Source: Branchinecta lynchi
Lineage: Eukaryota > Arthropoda > Branchiopoda > Anostraca > Branchinectidae
Assembly: GCA_023053575.1 (NCBI GenBank)
Contig: JAKZAP010000010.1
Coordinates: forward strand, 15,895,225-15,959,224
Length of the DNA stretch: 64,000 bases
Reading direction: 5' to 3'
Of the stretch, positions 1 to 9,756 are shown piece after piece (the first letter of the stretch is position 1; each line of letters opens with the position of its first letter). Both the position numbers and the translations under genes were made by a program. The notes below the pieces were generated by a model, which had not been told where the DNA came from, searched no databases, and saw only the letters and a program-made list of their open reading frames with translations.

Positions 1-59
1 CTGCAATTTTTTTTTTTTTTTTACAGTGTAGTTTCTGAAAGACCTTCATTAGCTGCGTT

Positions 60-390
60 TTTGCAGATACCACGGTAACTGGATCTGCAATTAGTCGTTT
101 TTGCCGTTATCGTGGTATCTGATATACGGTTGCTCTGTAAAAAGGACAATTGCCGAAATTGCGCTTTTCGAGGTAATCCCAAAAGAAAAACTGATACTCA
201 GCAACATCACGAAGTGCCAAACTTCTTTCTCACCAGTTTGACAAAACTCGACGATGAAAGTGAGATAACTTTTTCAGATACCACGATCAGTTACCTATCT
301 GAATATCAGATACCACGATAACTGGCCAGATACCACGATAACTGCAAAAACGACTTTAAACCGTGGTATCAGATACCATGGTATCCTTAA
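60..390. repeat. Repeat H: dispersed 'cagataccac' inverted-motif repeat
   Basis: The motif CAGATACCACGATAACT and its reverse complement recur at least six times here, in both orientations, separated by unique-looking sequence. The same motif and flanking text (an AAGTGCCAAACTTCTTTC segment) recur at 5760-5960, and a shorter form at 8326-8400, so it is a dispersed repeat. It lies next to the ends of element C1 in the two later cases. The reading frame through it is not supported as a gene. Confidence 0.6.
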
Positions 391-635
391 ACCGCAACTA
401 TTGTCTCATTATAATTCGTCTTCTACCGACTGGCTGGAAATTTTTACCGACTTTTTCTGCAGAAAAAACGACTGTTTTCAACAACAAAAATGAAATTTTT
501 GAAAAAAATCCACTGATTTTCAGGAAAACCGACTATTTTAACGAAAAGTCGACCAATTTTCAGAAAAACCGACTATTTTCGCGTAAAAAAAAATCAACTG
601 TTTTGACAAAAAAAAATTGACTACATGATAGAATG
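385..635 (-). repeat. Partial copy of MITE G (inverse orientation)
   Basis: The block contains repeated GAAAACCGACTATTTT / TTTCAGAAAAACCGAC motifs and a CCGACTGGCTGG segment. These are the reverse complement of the interior of the intact element at 8939-9239. Neither terminal repeat is clear here, so this is a truncated copy. Confidence 0.5.
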
Positions 636-639
636 TTGA

Positions 640-1225
640 AAGTGGCGTATCTCGAGTCCCTTCATGGATACGAGTAAAGAGTCATGGGCTTATCAAGTTA
701 AGAAAATTTTAGATGAGTATGTTGTCGGTGAAATGTGGAATGAGGGTATGGATCCTTGAGTTGGAGTTAGGGACAGTAGCTAGAGAAGTAAGGAGCATAG
801 GTAGCGTTCCAGTGAAGTTATTAGAAGTTGCGATGATAAGAGGAGGGGTTAGCGCCGTATTGTGGTAGTTATCACGCTCTCTGGGAGGAAAATTATAACA
901 ACGCGAACATGCGTCATCACTCTTACAGGAATCCTGCAGAACTGATAGTTATTATCACTTATGATGCTCGCGACCGTCATAAGTAAATTGTAACGATCGT
1001 AACAGTCGTGGAACGAAAATAATACGTGGGATGGGCCAATTTACGTGTTACGGCGGGCTCTGGAACGGCAATAATAACAAGAATAGTAACGATCGTAACT
1101 AATAATAAGTTGCTGGAACGCTACCATATACTTAGGGACCCGGAATTTCGGAGGTGGCAGGTTGACACAGCCTAGTTCGAAACTCTGAGGGTTGATACAG
1201 AGGCGAAAGAGACATGGGGTAAATG
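640..1225. other. Non-coding, no assigned family
   Basis: No exon with both splice sites is seen. AACGATCGTAAC-type motifs recur (about 990 and 1090), suggesting degraded repeat DNA, possibly the 5' extension of the LINE remnant that follows. Confidence 0.3.
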
Positions 1226-1230
1226 TGTTT

Positions 1231-1543
1231 ATTTTAAAGCGGGTTTAGATACGGAGCAATTGAAATTATTAATTAGTATGCGTGCTGATATTTTACCTTT
1301 GGGGGATAGGAGGAGCTACACGGGTAGGCCAATTGGGTCCTTACTCCTGCCTGATGTGTGGAGATAGGAATGAGTATGTGCGACATCTTGTGTGAATGTA
1401 GGGTATTGAATGATTTGAGAAGAGAAATATTTGGAGTAAAAGAGTGCGACCATGAATGGATGGAGCAAAGGTTGAAGAGTGAGAGTTATGTTAGTATAAA
1501 GAAAGTGGGTAGATTCATAGAGACATTTGTTCGTAGTTGCTAG
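1231..1543 (+). pseudogene. Non-LTR retrotransposon C-terminal remnant with zinc motif
   Basis: Translation gives QLKLLISMRADILPLGDRRSYTGRP, then, after a frame change, YSCLMCGDRNEYVRHLV, and in a second frame CECRVLNDLRREIFG, ending at a TAG at 1541. The order C-x2-C (codons at 1348 and 1357), then H, then C matches the zinc-binding tail found after the reverse transcriptase in many LINEs. Similar tails are seen on the minus strand at 5224-5460 and 56701-56890. At least one frameshift is needed, so it is dead. No catalytic part of the reverse transcriptase is visible. Confidence 0.55.
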
Positions 1544-1549
1544 TGGTCG

Positions 1550-2007
1550 TTAGAGATTAGATCGTCATTTCAATATGTTTCTTATTTTGTTGGTATTGTT
1601 GGTTGTGTAATAAATATCATATCATTTCATATCGTATTTATGACACAGTGACTGTAAAATATGTGATACTGAGCAGAACGAAAGCTTTCACTTTCTACTA
1701 CAAAGACTTTGCAAAATTTTATTGCTCGAATGCAGATTGTAGATTTTATTGAAAATACAACCATTACCTTATTTCTTTTTGTCAAAAAATAATTAAAACC
1801 TAGCCTAAACCAATAACAGTTAATACAAAAACGAACACACATCTTCTCGAGAATTTCAGGACAAGATAATTAACAATAAAACCAATGTATTGGTCCTTGT
1901 AATAAAAAGCTACTCTTAGAACATAGATACACATGGCGTACTACTGTATGCCATTGTGGATTTACAGTAGTGTGGATTGTTGGCCTAACTCGTCCATTTT
2001 ATTTTAG
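1550..2007. other. Intron of gene 1, upstream of the TM exon
   Basis: AT-rich sequence without an exon. It ends in a T-rich tract and TTTTATTTTAG at 1997-2007, the acceptor of the next exon. Confidence 0.4.
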
Positions 2008-2121
2008 AATCTGTGTCGTTGGCTGCAGTCGTCGGAGTTATCATTGCGTGCTTGATGCTCCTGGTATTGGTGACACTTTGTCTGCTGTATGCATTCCGAT
2101 CAGAGCGGTGCTGTTTTTCAA
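2008..2121 (+). CDS. Gene 1, internal exon: single-pass transmembrane segment
   Basis: The exon is bounded by a T-rich acceptor ending at 2007 and a consensus donor GTAAGT starting at 2122. Read in phase (two bases of a split codon first), it encodes SVSLAAVVGV, a strongly hydrophobic stretch containing IACLMLLVLVTLCLLYAF, and then FRSERCC. This is a typical stop-transfer anchor with a short basic, cysteine-containing cytoplasmic border (a possible palmitoylation site, inferred). It ends in phase 1, which matches the start of the exon at 9361. The ectodomain exons would lie left of the window. The exact receptor family cannot be told from this exon; an immunoglobulin-superfamily or similar surface receptor is inferred from the tail motif in the exon at 14899. 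Confidence 0.75.
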
Positions 2122-2260
2122 GTAAGTTATATTTTACTTTTGTACGTATGTTTTTGTTTATTGCGATATCCATCTTTGGATTTTACTGTAATGTATTTTC
2201 AAGTACAATGCTGTACAGTTCGAGTGTCGTGGGTCGTTCAGGAGATTCATTCATCTCCAA

Positions 2261-2420
2261 GGCCGTATCCAGGGGGGGGGGGGCGAAACATACAAAAATG
2301 CTCATTTTTATAGGCCTTTACCTCTGATCTATGTATTTTTTGTACTTTTTTGTGCAACCCGCAGGAAAAACCCTCCCCGAAAGGCACCCCCCCCCCCCCG
2401 AAATAAATTTCTGGATACGG
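2261..2420 (+). mobile_element. MITE F copy 1 (CCGTATCCAG ends)
   Basis: About 160 bp bounded by GGCCGTATCCAGG and CTGGATACGG, with a G11+ tract near the left end and a C14 tract near the right. A second copy lies at 48661-48815 in the opposite orientation, sharing the core text CCTCTGATCTATGT. It sits in the first intron of gene 1. No coding capacity. Confidence 0.65.
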
Positions 2421-4844
2421 TTTCTTGTACTTTACACCTTAACCCATCATATGATTCCAAAAATAAACCATGTTAATATGGTTTGAAAGCCTGGTTTACG
2501 TCCTTCAGAAACAAATGCGAAACTACACAGTGTGACATTTGTCCCTCTTGCTTTGTCCCTAAATATAAACTGAGTATAGACAACCAAGCTTACTAACACC
2601 TCTCACCAGTATTGTGACGACCTGGATAGCCAACAAACCAACATGGTAGCAATATTTAAATCTTACTCAATAAGCAACTATTTGATTACCGTGGTCATGT
2701 TCTTGATTAGAAAAAGGCACCTTACATAAGTCTTAAGTCACATGAGTCACGATTTTCATAAAACGGACAGTTGGCTTGATTTAGACCCTCAAGGAGAAAA
2801 AAAAAAACAGAGGGAACCTACCGTGTATGGTTGGCCACTGGTTCGGTACCGGTGCCTTTGTAGTCTCACCCAGTCTCTGACTTTTTGTTGTTTAGTTTAT
2901 TATTAAAAGAATCTGAACCTGAACCTTACAGTTCCTTATTTGTTTTTACTTATCTGCAGTTTGACTTACTGTACTTCCTGAGACAAAGTCGCCTCTGTCT
3001 GCTTCCTTCTTTTCCTTGAGTCAAGTATCGGCGATCTAACGACCGTATGAAATCTCTTCCATTGGCTTATAACCATTTGGCAACTAGTTTCTAAGCCTCA
3101 CTTTAAGCTAGAATTTCGTAATATCCCAGAATTACAAGTTGAAATTTCATTTGGCCATATCCCCCCCCCCCAAGTTGGCTTTAATTGCATCCCGCGCTTC
3201 TGCTTTCATGGGCGATTTGAATCTAAGCCTTTACTCTGACGAAAGTTTAAATTTCCCGCACGCCTCTTCCCACTTTGCCGGGATTACATGGAATTTGACA
3301 GACTATTTTTCGAGTTCAACTTGGGATTTCCTTGGCTATTTGCTTATGGTAATGAAATCATAATGCTGGTCTTGATGTGATGCCTTACTCGCAATTTAAA
3401 ACTGTGATGGGGTCCTCATCGCTCGTGAGATGAAATTTTCCTGTTTCTTCGAGAAAGTAATTTCTCCGAAATGAGTTCTCTTCTCTTGGATGGGTTGTTT
3501 GGAATAGGTTGTTTGGGTTGGTCGGAAAATAGAAAGCCTGATGATTTTTTCCGCAGAACCTGCAGAAAGGTGTCGAGCTCGGTTAGCTTTTCATTTTGTT
3601 CTGGCTTACACATTTTCATTTTGTGTCCTTCAGTCAATCTGTCAACCTTTATTGTTCAGAAACATTTCGTACGGTATTTGTAAAACAAAAAGAATATTTG
3701 TCCTCTTGTCGAACGTACCGTTTACAGTTATGTTTTCTACTTAGTATAACAGCTGTTGAACGAATAAAAAAGACAAAAAAGAAAACTTACAGCGTCAACC
3801 TTTTAAGTTGAAAAAATAAATGATTTTGTTTTATTCGCGATGAAAATGCTCACACAGGGGGGAACAATTTACTTCTCACGTAACTACTTGTTTTCTGCGC
3901 AAAAAAAAATATAATCTGAAAAAGGCAAACTAAAATACACGCTAAGGCGAATCTAAATGGCGACATTTAGGCTTAACGCCAAATGTAATAAAACAAAAAT
4001 ATATCAAAGAAAATTCATCCAGCCTCCTCAGTCTCGATAGGTGAAAAGTAGACTAATAAGGTCAATGCTTTTTGTTGCCGTTAAAATTTGTTCGTAATAA
4101 CTTTTCGATGTGAAAATGAATCAATCACTCTTTTGGGAATCCAATTCTCATCTCTCCTAGTTTCGTGGTTCGATACGAAACAGGAGAACAAGTTCACAAA
4201 CGGATTCCTGCCTAATTATTCGTTCAGCCCAAGCTGACTGCGAATCATATTTATTTTCAACTATTTTGTTGCATGCGTAATATACCACAGTATACATAAC
4301 GTTTATTTTCTGGCCTATAGCGTGAAAACATACGTGTATAGGCATACTAATTTACACTTTTGACTCCGCGAAGGCGATGCGGCAGCTGAGTTTTGTAAAA
4401 ACCCACTTTCAGCTACATTCGTTTTGTAAATTAAGTTATATTACTTTTTTTTAGATTTATAGGGTACGTAGTTGTTGTTATTATAGTAAAATTTTTAACA
4501 AGCGCTGCATGTTCGAATTTTTGTTCTTCACAGTGGTTGTATAATGTACTTGTAAAAATTAAAAAAACTTGAACTTGCTTCTTACCCTCAACGCTTTCAC
4601 ACATTGGACCTGTGATCTCTCCTGGCTTTTCAGTTTGGGAGGAGCTCGTTGTTTATAGAAGAAAGTCTGGCACTTCAAGCCGTGTTTTATAACTTATTCA
4701 ATTTCGTCTCTCGAGAGGATCTGTATTTTAAGTTAGCATCGTAAATAGTTCAGCGGCTGTTAACTTATTCCTCCACTCTACTAGTCAAAGCGGTCCCAAC
4801 ATGTTCTGTGGATTTAAGTTTGCGGAAGTAACATATCGTAGAAG
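2421..4844. other. Intronic DNA of gene 1, unassigned
   Basis: Only short spurious frames are present (for example 3139-3363 and several overlapping frames at 3471-3811). No acceptor-donor pair brackets a coding-looking segment. A D-type repeat end lies at 4202-4262. Otherwise nothing is recognisable. Confidence 0.4.
4202..4262 (+). repeat. Repeat D fragment
   Basis: CAGCCCAAGCTGACTGCGAA plus flanks matches the terminus of the D family found at 5545-5758, 33780-33885, 47538-47745 and 56022-56265. Confidence 0.55.
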
Positions 4845-4945
4845 TTGCAATGGAGCACTGTTGACAGGTTTCGATCGTCTTAACCAAAGTGAACTGGTGA
4901 CAGGCAGACACTGTTATTTTTGCAGCTGGGTGTCGGTCTGAAACT
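4845..4945 (+). repeat. Repeat O, copy 1
   Basis: GCAATGGAGCACTGTTGACA and GACAGGCAGACACT, with similar text between and after, recur at 8733-8830. The two copies are in the same orientation. The family is unassigned. Confidence 0.5.
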
Positions 4946-5095
4946 TAACTACTATGATTTTGACTGGCTTATTATTTTTGCTGGGTTTTCTTTCTTTTTG
5001 TCATTGAGTATAATAATCTTCAGCGTAAGTAGGAAGTGGAAAAAGTTTCCGACAAATGATTATCCCGAAAATTTGCCAAGACTTTGACAAAGAGC

Positions 5096-5200
5096 GTGTT
5101 CCACCTTTCTAACAATACTAACTATTAGTTACTTTTAGTTCCAACCTCGTGAAACGTTACTACGCTGACCGTTCCAACCTTCTCAAAATAACGAATAATA
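5096..5200 (+). repeat. Repeat N, copy 1
   Basis: TTCCACCTTTCTAACAATAC, then CAACCTCGTGAAACG and TACGCTGACCGTTC, occur as reverse complement at 21430-21500 and 21910-21945. There the two parts are separated by about 400 bp. Confidence 0.5.
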
Positions 5201-5223
5201 TTTGTTTTTGTTTTAATAACTTT

Positions 5224-5460
5224 TTATAATAATTCTAGCGCTCTATACACAAACCCACAAATATTACTTATCGGCTGGGCTGAAGTACACTTCAGGATAC
5301 CAGAAAGTATCGGAATATCCCCCCTGAAAATCTCCCTACAGAGATCTGATTGTTCCCGGCACCGGCTTAAGAAATTAACTATGTCCTCCCCTTCAGCACC
5401 GCAAAGGGGACACGCGTGTTTCCCATACTGGGGAGCGTAGTTAGCTACGGTCAACTGCAT
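5224..5460 (-). pseudogene. Non-LTR retrotransposon C-terminal zinc tail
   Basis: The minus strand encodes KHACPLCGAEGEDIVNFL followed by SRCREQSDLCREIF and a tail containing CTSAQPISNICGF, ending at a stop at 5224. C-x2-C followed by a hydrophobic block and C is the terminal zinc motif of CR1/RTE/I-like LINEs; the expected histidine is replaced by N (EDIVNFL). The SAQ...IC tail is shared with the copy at 56701-56890, which shows both come from one family. No upstream polymerase is intact, so this is a 5'-truncated fossil. Confidence 0.65.
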
Positions 5461-5544
5461 TTTGAATCTCTACCCCTTCGACAACCCAATCGAACAGCAA
5501 AAACAGCAGCCGTGTCCAGAGCGAAATCACAGTACCAGCTTTAA

Positions 5545-5758
5545 CTCCAACCAATTTTCAGAGAAGAAGTTCATAAAATCAGATATTTAAGGAAGAATCT
5601 TTAATTGTTTTTCCATAAGTTCATTTTCCAGCTTGAGCGGCTTGAGCCTGAAGAGGACCCTTGCCAAGAAGGGCCGAAATATAGTTCGAATAAAACGTAG
5701 CTGACTTATCCGTTTTGCATCGTCAAATATGATTCGCAGTCAGCTTGGGTTGAAGGAC
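5545..5758 (+). repeat. Repeat D, longer copy
   Basis: Contains AGCGGCTTGAGCCTGAAGAG, CCCTTGCCAAGAAGGGCCGA, and a terminus ending TCGCAGTCAGCTTGGG. The same order is found at 47538-47745 and in inverted pairs at 56022-56265. CCCTTGCCAAGAAGGG is itself an imperfect palindrome. Confidence 0.65.
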
Positions 5759-5759
5759 T

Positions 5760-5960
5760 AACCATCGTTTTTGCAGTTACCGTGGTATCTGATACACGGC
5801 TGCTCTGCAAAAACGACTATTACCTAAAACGCACTTATTGAGTTATACCAAAAGAAAACTGATATTCAGTTACATCACCAAGTGCCAAACTTCTTTCCCA
5901 CCAGTTTGACAAGATTTGATGAAAGTAAGATGACAGATACCGTGATAACTAAATATTTTT
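5760..5960 (+). repeat. Repeat H, copy 2
   Basis: Shares GTTACCGTGGTATCTGATAC, CAAGTGCCAAACTTCTTTC and the closing CAGATACCGTGATAACT with the block at 60-390. Confidence 0.6.
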
Positions 5961-5962
5961 TT

Positions 5963-6050
5963 AGCCCAAGCTGACTTTGAAACAATTTTTTCAAACGATG
6001 TTTCCATTATTTTCAAACAACGTATCTGTTATAAACATTGTCTGAATAAA
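5963..6050 (+). repeat. Repeat D variant fragment
   Basis: AGCCCAAGCTGACTTTGAA at the left and AAACATTGTCTGAATAAA at the right match the two ends of the foldback at 31388-31640. Confidence 0.45.
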
Positions 6051-6054
6051 CAAG

Positions 6055-8325
6055 AGCTGAAAGCTCATATGGCACTTGTAAGAACAGTTAGCATGTTTGT
6101 CAGATACGGTTTGCAGTTTTCAAGGCTGGATCTCTCTCCCGATATTCATTTCATCAGAAAATGGGCTTGATCTAGTAGATCTGAAATGGTTATACCACTC
6201 ATTGACAACTGTATCTTCCTCCAACGATGATCGGATCGGGGGAGGGACTATATTTTCAAGCCAATCTAATAGAGTCCCTAACATGCCTGCAAAGTTTCAC
6301 GGTCATAGCACATCTGGAAGTACCCTAACTCGTGATCATCGGAATTAGGGAAAACCCCCTCCAACTCCCCCCACTGTGACACGATCGGTCCTGTTTTGTC
6401 AATGATATTAATAATAATAATAATATATTTGCAAATTGAATGGCAGGCCGTTAAGCCTCTACAATGTATCTGTGGCTTATGCTTGTTCTTCCCTCCAAGT
6501 CCCATCCCGATCTCTCGACTCTAAGCGCTTCAAGAGATTTCTCCCCCCGTCTTCAGCTCCTCCCGATGTTATCAGATCCGTTCCAGACTTGAAATTGATC
6601 ATCTGAGTCACTTGTTCTTGACACTTGACAAGTTTCATGCACGTCTGATCACCTGTTCCAAAGTTATGCATGTCAATAGAATCTCCCCATGATCATCGGA
6701 TCGGGAAAAGAACTATTTTCAAGTTGACCTGGAAGAGTACCTAATATGTCTGCCAAGTTTCATGGTCCTAGTACATGTGGAAGTACCCCTCGAAGTACCC
6801 TAACTCGTGATCACCGGAAATCCGGGAAAACCCCTTCCAACCCTTCTACTGTGACATCCCGATCCATCGACCCTAACCATTTCACGACATTTCCGGTCCC
6901 CCCCCCCCCCCCCTCTACTCCCCCTCTCTTCGGATTTGGTCCAAATTTGAAACTGAATATCTGAGACACTTGTTCTTCACAATTGTCAAGTTTTATGCAT
7001 GTCCGATTATCCATTCCAGAGTTATGCATGTTTCTAGTTTCCGGATTCCCCTTCCCTCCACCACCACCCGCGATAGCAGGATCGGGGAAGCGATTATTTC
7101 CATGTTAATCTGGTTGGTTCCCTCACATGCCTGTCAAGTTTTATTGTGCTAGCTTATTTGGAAGCGTTTCACCAGATTTCCGGTTGCCCCTCCAGCTCCC
7201 CCCCCCCCAGTGATCGGATCTGGTCCGGATTTGAAACTGAGCATCTGAAGCACTTGTTCTTGACATATGTCAAGTTTCTTGCATGTTTGATTACCCGTTC
7301 CAAAGTTATGCATGCTACTAGTTTCGGGAATTCCCATCCCTCCACTCCTCCCACAATGACCGGATGGGGAAAGTGATTATTTCCAAGTTCTTCTGGTCGG
7401 TTCCCTTATATGCCTGACAAATTTCATTGTCCTAGCTTATGTGGAAGCGTTTCATGAGATTTCCGGTGTCCCCTCCAGCCCCCCCCCCCACCCCAGTTAT
7501 CGGATCTGGTCCGGATTTGAAATTGAGCTTCTGAAGCACTTGTTCTTGACATATGTCAAGTTTCAGGCATATCTGATTACCTGTTCAAAAGTTAGGCATG
7601 CTACTACTTTCCGGATTTCCCATCCCTCCACTGCCCCCGAGATGGCCGGATCGGGGAAGTGATTATTTCCAAGTTAATCTGGTCGATTTTCCAACACGCC
7701 TGCCAAGTTTCATCGTTCTAGCTTATGTGGAAGCGTTTCACGAGGTTCTGGGTGCCCCCCCCCCCCCTCCAGCCCCCAGCACCCCCCCCCCCCCAGTTAT
7801 CGGCAATTGTTCTTGACATATGTCAAGTTTCGGATCCGGAATATGATTATATCCAAGTTAATCTGGTCGGTTCGCTGATATTCCTGCCAAACATTTCACT
7901 AGATTTGTTTGACTTGGACTGACCATCTTTAAACCATAACTATTCTCGCATTCGCTTTCTGATACATAGTCGCATAGCTCAGTGGTAGAACACTGGACTG
8001 TTAACCCAAAGGTTCCTGGTTCGATCCCGCCGTTGGCCAGCGTTTTATTTTACTCCCGTTTTACTTTTTGCTCCCTTTTTACTTTATAGTTTCCGGACTC
8101 CCGGATCCGGGGAAAGTTGGATTGGGGAAGTGATTATTTGTAAGTTGATCTGGTCGGGTCCCTGATATGCCTGTGAAGTTTCATCGCCCTAGCTTGTGTG
8201 GAAGTGCCCAAACTAGCAAAACCTGGACAGACCGACAGAACGACAGAACGACAGACAGACAGACCGACAGACCGACAGAAATTACGATCGCTATATGGCA
8301 CTTGAGTATGCTCAAGTGCCATAAA
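6055..8325 (+). mobile_element. Element C1: 2.3 kb element with ATGGCACTTG ends and internal tandem units
   Basis: The left end is GCTCATATGGCACTTG (about 6063) and the right end is GCGATCGC-like sequence followed by a TATGGCACTTG...CAAGTGCCATA hairpin at 8294-8325. Between about 7127 and 7700 the text repeats with a period near 285 bp (units start CTGCCAAGTTTCAT... at about 7127, 7411, 7697); earlier, more diverged units occur near 6290 and 6748. A GACAGACCGACAG tract precedes the right end. It has the same architecture and right end as C2 (58820-61597). No transposase is seen; it is probably non-autonomous. A tRNA-like sequence at 7968-8040 interrupts it. Confidence 0.7.
7968..8040 (+). pseudogene. 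tRNA-Asn(GTT)-like sequence, degenerate
   Basis: A box TAGCTCAGTGG (7975-7985) and B box GGTTCGATCCC (8018-8028) are intact. A CTGTTAA anticodon loop gives GTT (8000-8002), the Asn anticodon. The anticodon stem has two mismatches, the T stem pairs poorly on its outer side, and the acceptor stem does not close. It is therefore a tRNA pseudogene or the head of a tRNA-derived SINE, not a working tRNA. T-rich runs follow at 8041-8085. Confidence 0.6.
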
Positions 8326-8400
8326 AACCATGATAACTGCAAAAACGCCTTTTGACCGTTGTATCAGATATCACGGTAACTGCGAAAACTACTTTAATAA
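8326..8400 (+). repeat. Repeat H fragment
   Basis: CCATGATAACTGCAAAAACG and TATCAGATATCACGGTAACTG repeat the H motif directly after the right end of C1. C1 may have been inserted into an H repeat, since H also precedes its left end (5760-5960). Confidence 0.5.
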
Positions 8401-8732
8401 GTATACAGGGTGGAACACGCTCAAAATGTCAACCAGCTCGAGTGCGAGTACAGTTCGCATCCAGACGTTCCCTTTATCGAAACGAATTCCAAGTACAAAA
8501 AACATTTTGGAAGAAATAAATACGGTAGGCAGAAGACTGTAAATTAGCTGTCAAAGCTGAGGTCGTAATATTTCGTTGAACTTTTTAAGATATAGATGTT
8601 CTTTATTGCAAGTCTGGTATAATACTGAAGGGCATGAACTAACATTCACACTATTTATACTTCGAATTAATGGACGGTTGCCGCGTTACAGAATTTTGCC
8701 GCGTTACAGAATTATTCTTTGACGTTGCAATG
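8401..8732. other. Unassigned intronic DNA
   Basis: A 38-codon frame starts at ATG 8426, but all three plus frames stay open for about 110 bp and no codon signal distinguishes them. No gene is claimed. Confidence 0.3.
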
Positions 8733-8830
8733 GAGCACTGTTGACAGCCATGACACGTTTCGACTTATCTCAAGACAAAGTGAATTTTTGACAGGCAGAC
8801 ACTTTTTTTACAGCTGGATCTCGGACTTGA
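8733..8830 (+). repeat. Repeat O, copy 2
   Basis: Matches 4845-4945 through GCAATGGAGCACTGTTGACA and GACAGGCAGACACT. Confidence 0.5.
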
Positions 8831-8930
8831 TTATTCACTTAGTAATACTGTTAACAGTACTTAACAATATTACTAAAGTACTATGAAGCAATCATCACCG
8901 TGCTTCGTTACGAAGCTCAGCCCTCAGATA

Positions 8931-9247
8931 GGCTACTCCAGGGGCGTCACGAATGGGGGAGGGACGCCCCGCCCCCCAATGTTGTCGGCCAGTCGGTAAA
9001 AAACAACCAAGTGAAAATAGTTGATTATTTTCAGGAAAACAGTCGTTTCTTCTGAAAATCAGTTGTTTTTGCAAAACAGTAAGTTTTTCTAAAAATCAGT
9101 CGATTTTGTTTTTCAAAACTGTCGTGTTTTTCTCGAAAACAGTCTCTTTTTCTGCAAAAACAGTCGGTAAAAATTACCAGCCAGTCAGTAAATGCCTTGC
9201 CCCCCCCCCCCCCAAACATTTTGGCTAGTAACGCCTCTGGGCTACTC
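8931..9247. mobile_element. MITE G: hAT-like non-autonomous element with perfect 8-bp target duplication
   Basis: The element spans 8939-9239. It starts CAGGGGCGTCAC and ends GTAACGCCTCTG. The direct repeat GGCTACTC flanks it at 8931-8938 and 9240-9247. Eight-base duplications and CAGGGGC-type ends are characteristic of hAT transposons. The interior consists of variants of AAAACAGTCGTTTTTCTGAAAATCAGT-like text in short repeats, plus a C14 tract. It lies in the intron just upstream of the 9361 exon of gene 1. Confidence 0.8.
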
Positions 9248-9360
9248 CACTAGTACGCTAAGGGAACGCCAAAGCTTTGATATACGTTATGCTTTGTCCT
9301 TGTTTCGCGAGCCATATCTTGTACTGCTGAAAGATCCCTTAAATTTTTTAATTATTTCAG

Positions 9361-9397
9361 GCAAGGGAAACATGAAGAGTTCTTCGGATCTAGAAAA
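9361..9397 (+). CDS. Gene 1, 37-nt internal exon
   Basis: A T-rich acceptor (TTTTTTAATTATTTCAG) ends at 9360 and the donor GTGAGT begins at 9398. In the phase left by the exon at 2008 it reads S-KGNMKSSSDLE and then two bases of a Lys codon. The product is cytoplasmic, polar and serine-rich. The join with the exon at 2008 (phase 1) and with the exon at 9480 (phase 2, after an 82-nt intron) is in frame on both sides, which supports it despite its small size. Confidence 0.65.
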
Positions 9398-9479
9398 GTG
9401 AGTACCTACGCTTGTTTTTGCTGTATTTCCGTGAAACATCTGTCTTGTTTATTAGAAGTGTTTTGTCTTGTCTTGGTAG

Positions 9480-9537
9480 GCCGGATGACGACAAGAAGAA
9501 CAAAACCAAGCTAGGAAAGATTAATTTTGTCATTTAG
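9480..9537 (+). CDS. Gene 1, basic juxtamembrane exon with stop
   Basis: The acceptor TCTTGTCTTGGTAG ends at 9479. The first base completes the Lys codon, giving K-PDDDKKNKTKLGKINFVI and a TAG at 9535-9537. If used as a last exon it gives a short tail without tyrosine motifs. An internal GT at 9529 would end the exon at 9528 in phase 0, which is what the exon at 14899 needs, but GTCATT is a weak donor. The phase of this exon fits the 37-nt exon exactly. Identity rests on splice sites and phase, not on homology. Confidence 0.6.
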
Positions 9538-9684
9538 TTTGGATTATTTCTAGTCAGCCATTTGCAAAGTGCCGTACTTGGCATCAGTTGTTTATTAGTT
9601 TCGTAGTTACCATTTGAATTCCGTTTCTTAAGATATTTCATCCTAGTAATAAGTCCGTTCTGTAGAAGTTCAAACTAGTTGGCA

Positions 9685-9755
9685 TAGTAATAATAATATT
9701 AATAATAATTTATTTATGACCTATCATACACTCACAAAGAGAAAGACGGAGTATA
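9685..9755 (-). repeat. LINE/SINE-type 3' tail (TAA/TTA repeat)
   Basis: On the minus strand the sequence ends ...CATAAATAAATTATTATTAAT, a TTA-rich tail of the kind found at CR1-, L2- and RTE-type LINE 3' ends. Similar tails lie at 18001-18030 and 28066-28095, each near a B element. Confidence 0.4.
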
Positions 9756-9756
9756 A

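Noticed and set aside
7968..8040. Functional tRNA-Asn gene
   Set aside because: The acceptor stem does not close, and the anticodon and T stems carry mismatches. Kept as a pseudogene or SINE head.
8426..8542. 38-codon frame starting MSTSSSAST
   Set aside because: All three plus frames are open in the same 110 bp, and no splice or promoter signals distinguish them.
9480..9537. Synaptotagmin-like linker (KLGKINF resembling the start of a C2A domain)
   Set aside because: Only five or six residues agree, the frame ends at once, and no C2 sequence follows. A receptor juxtamembrane segment fits the neighbouring exons better.
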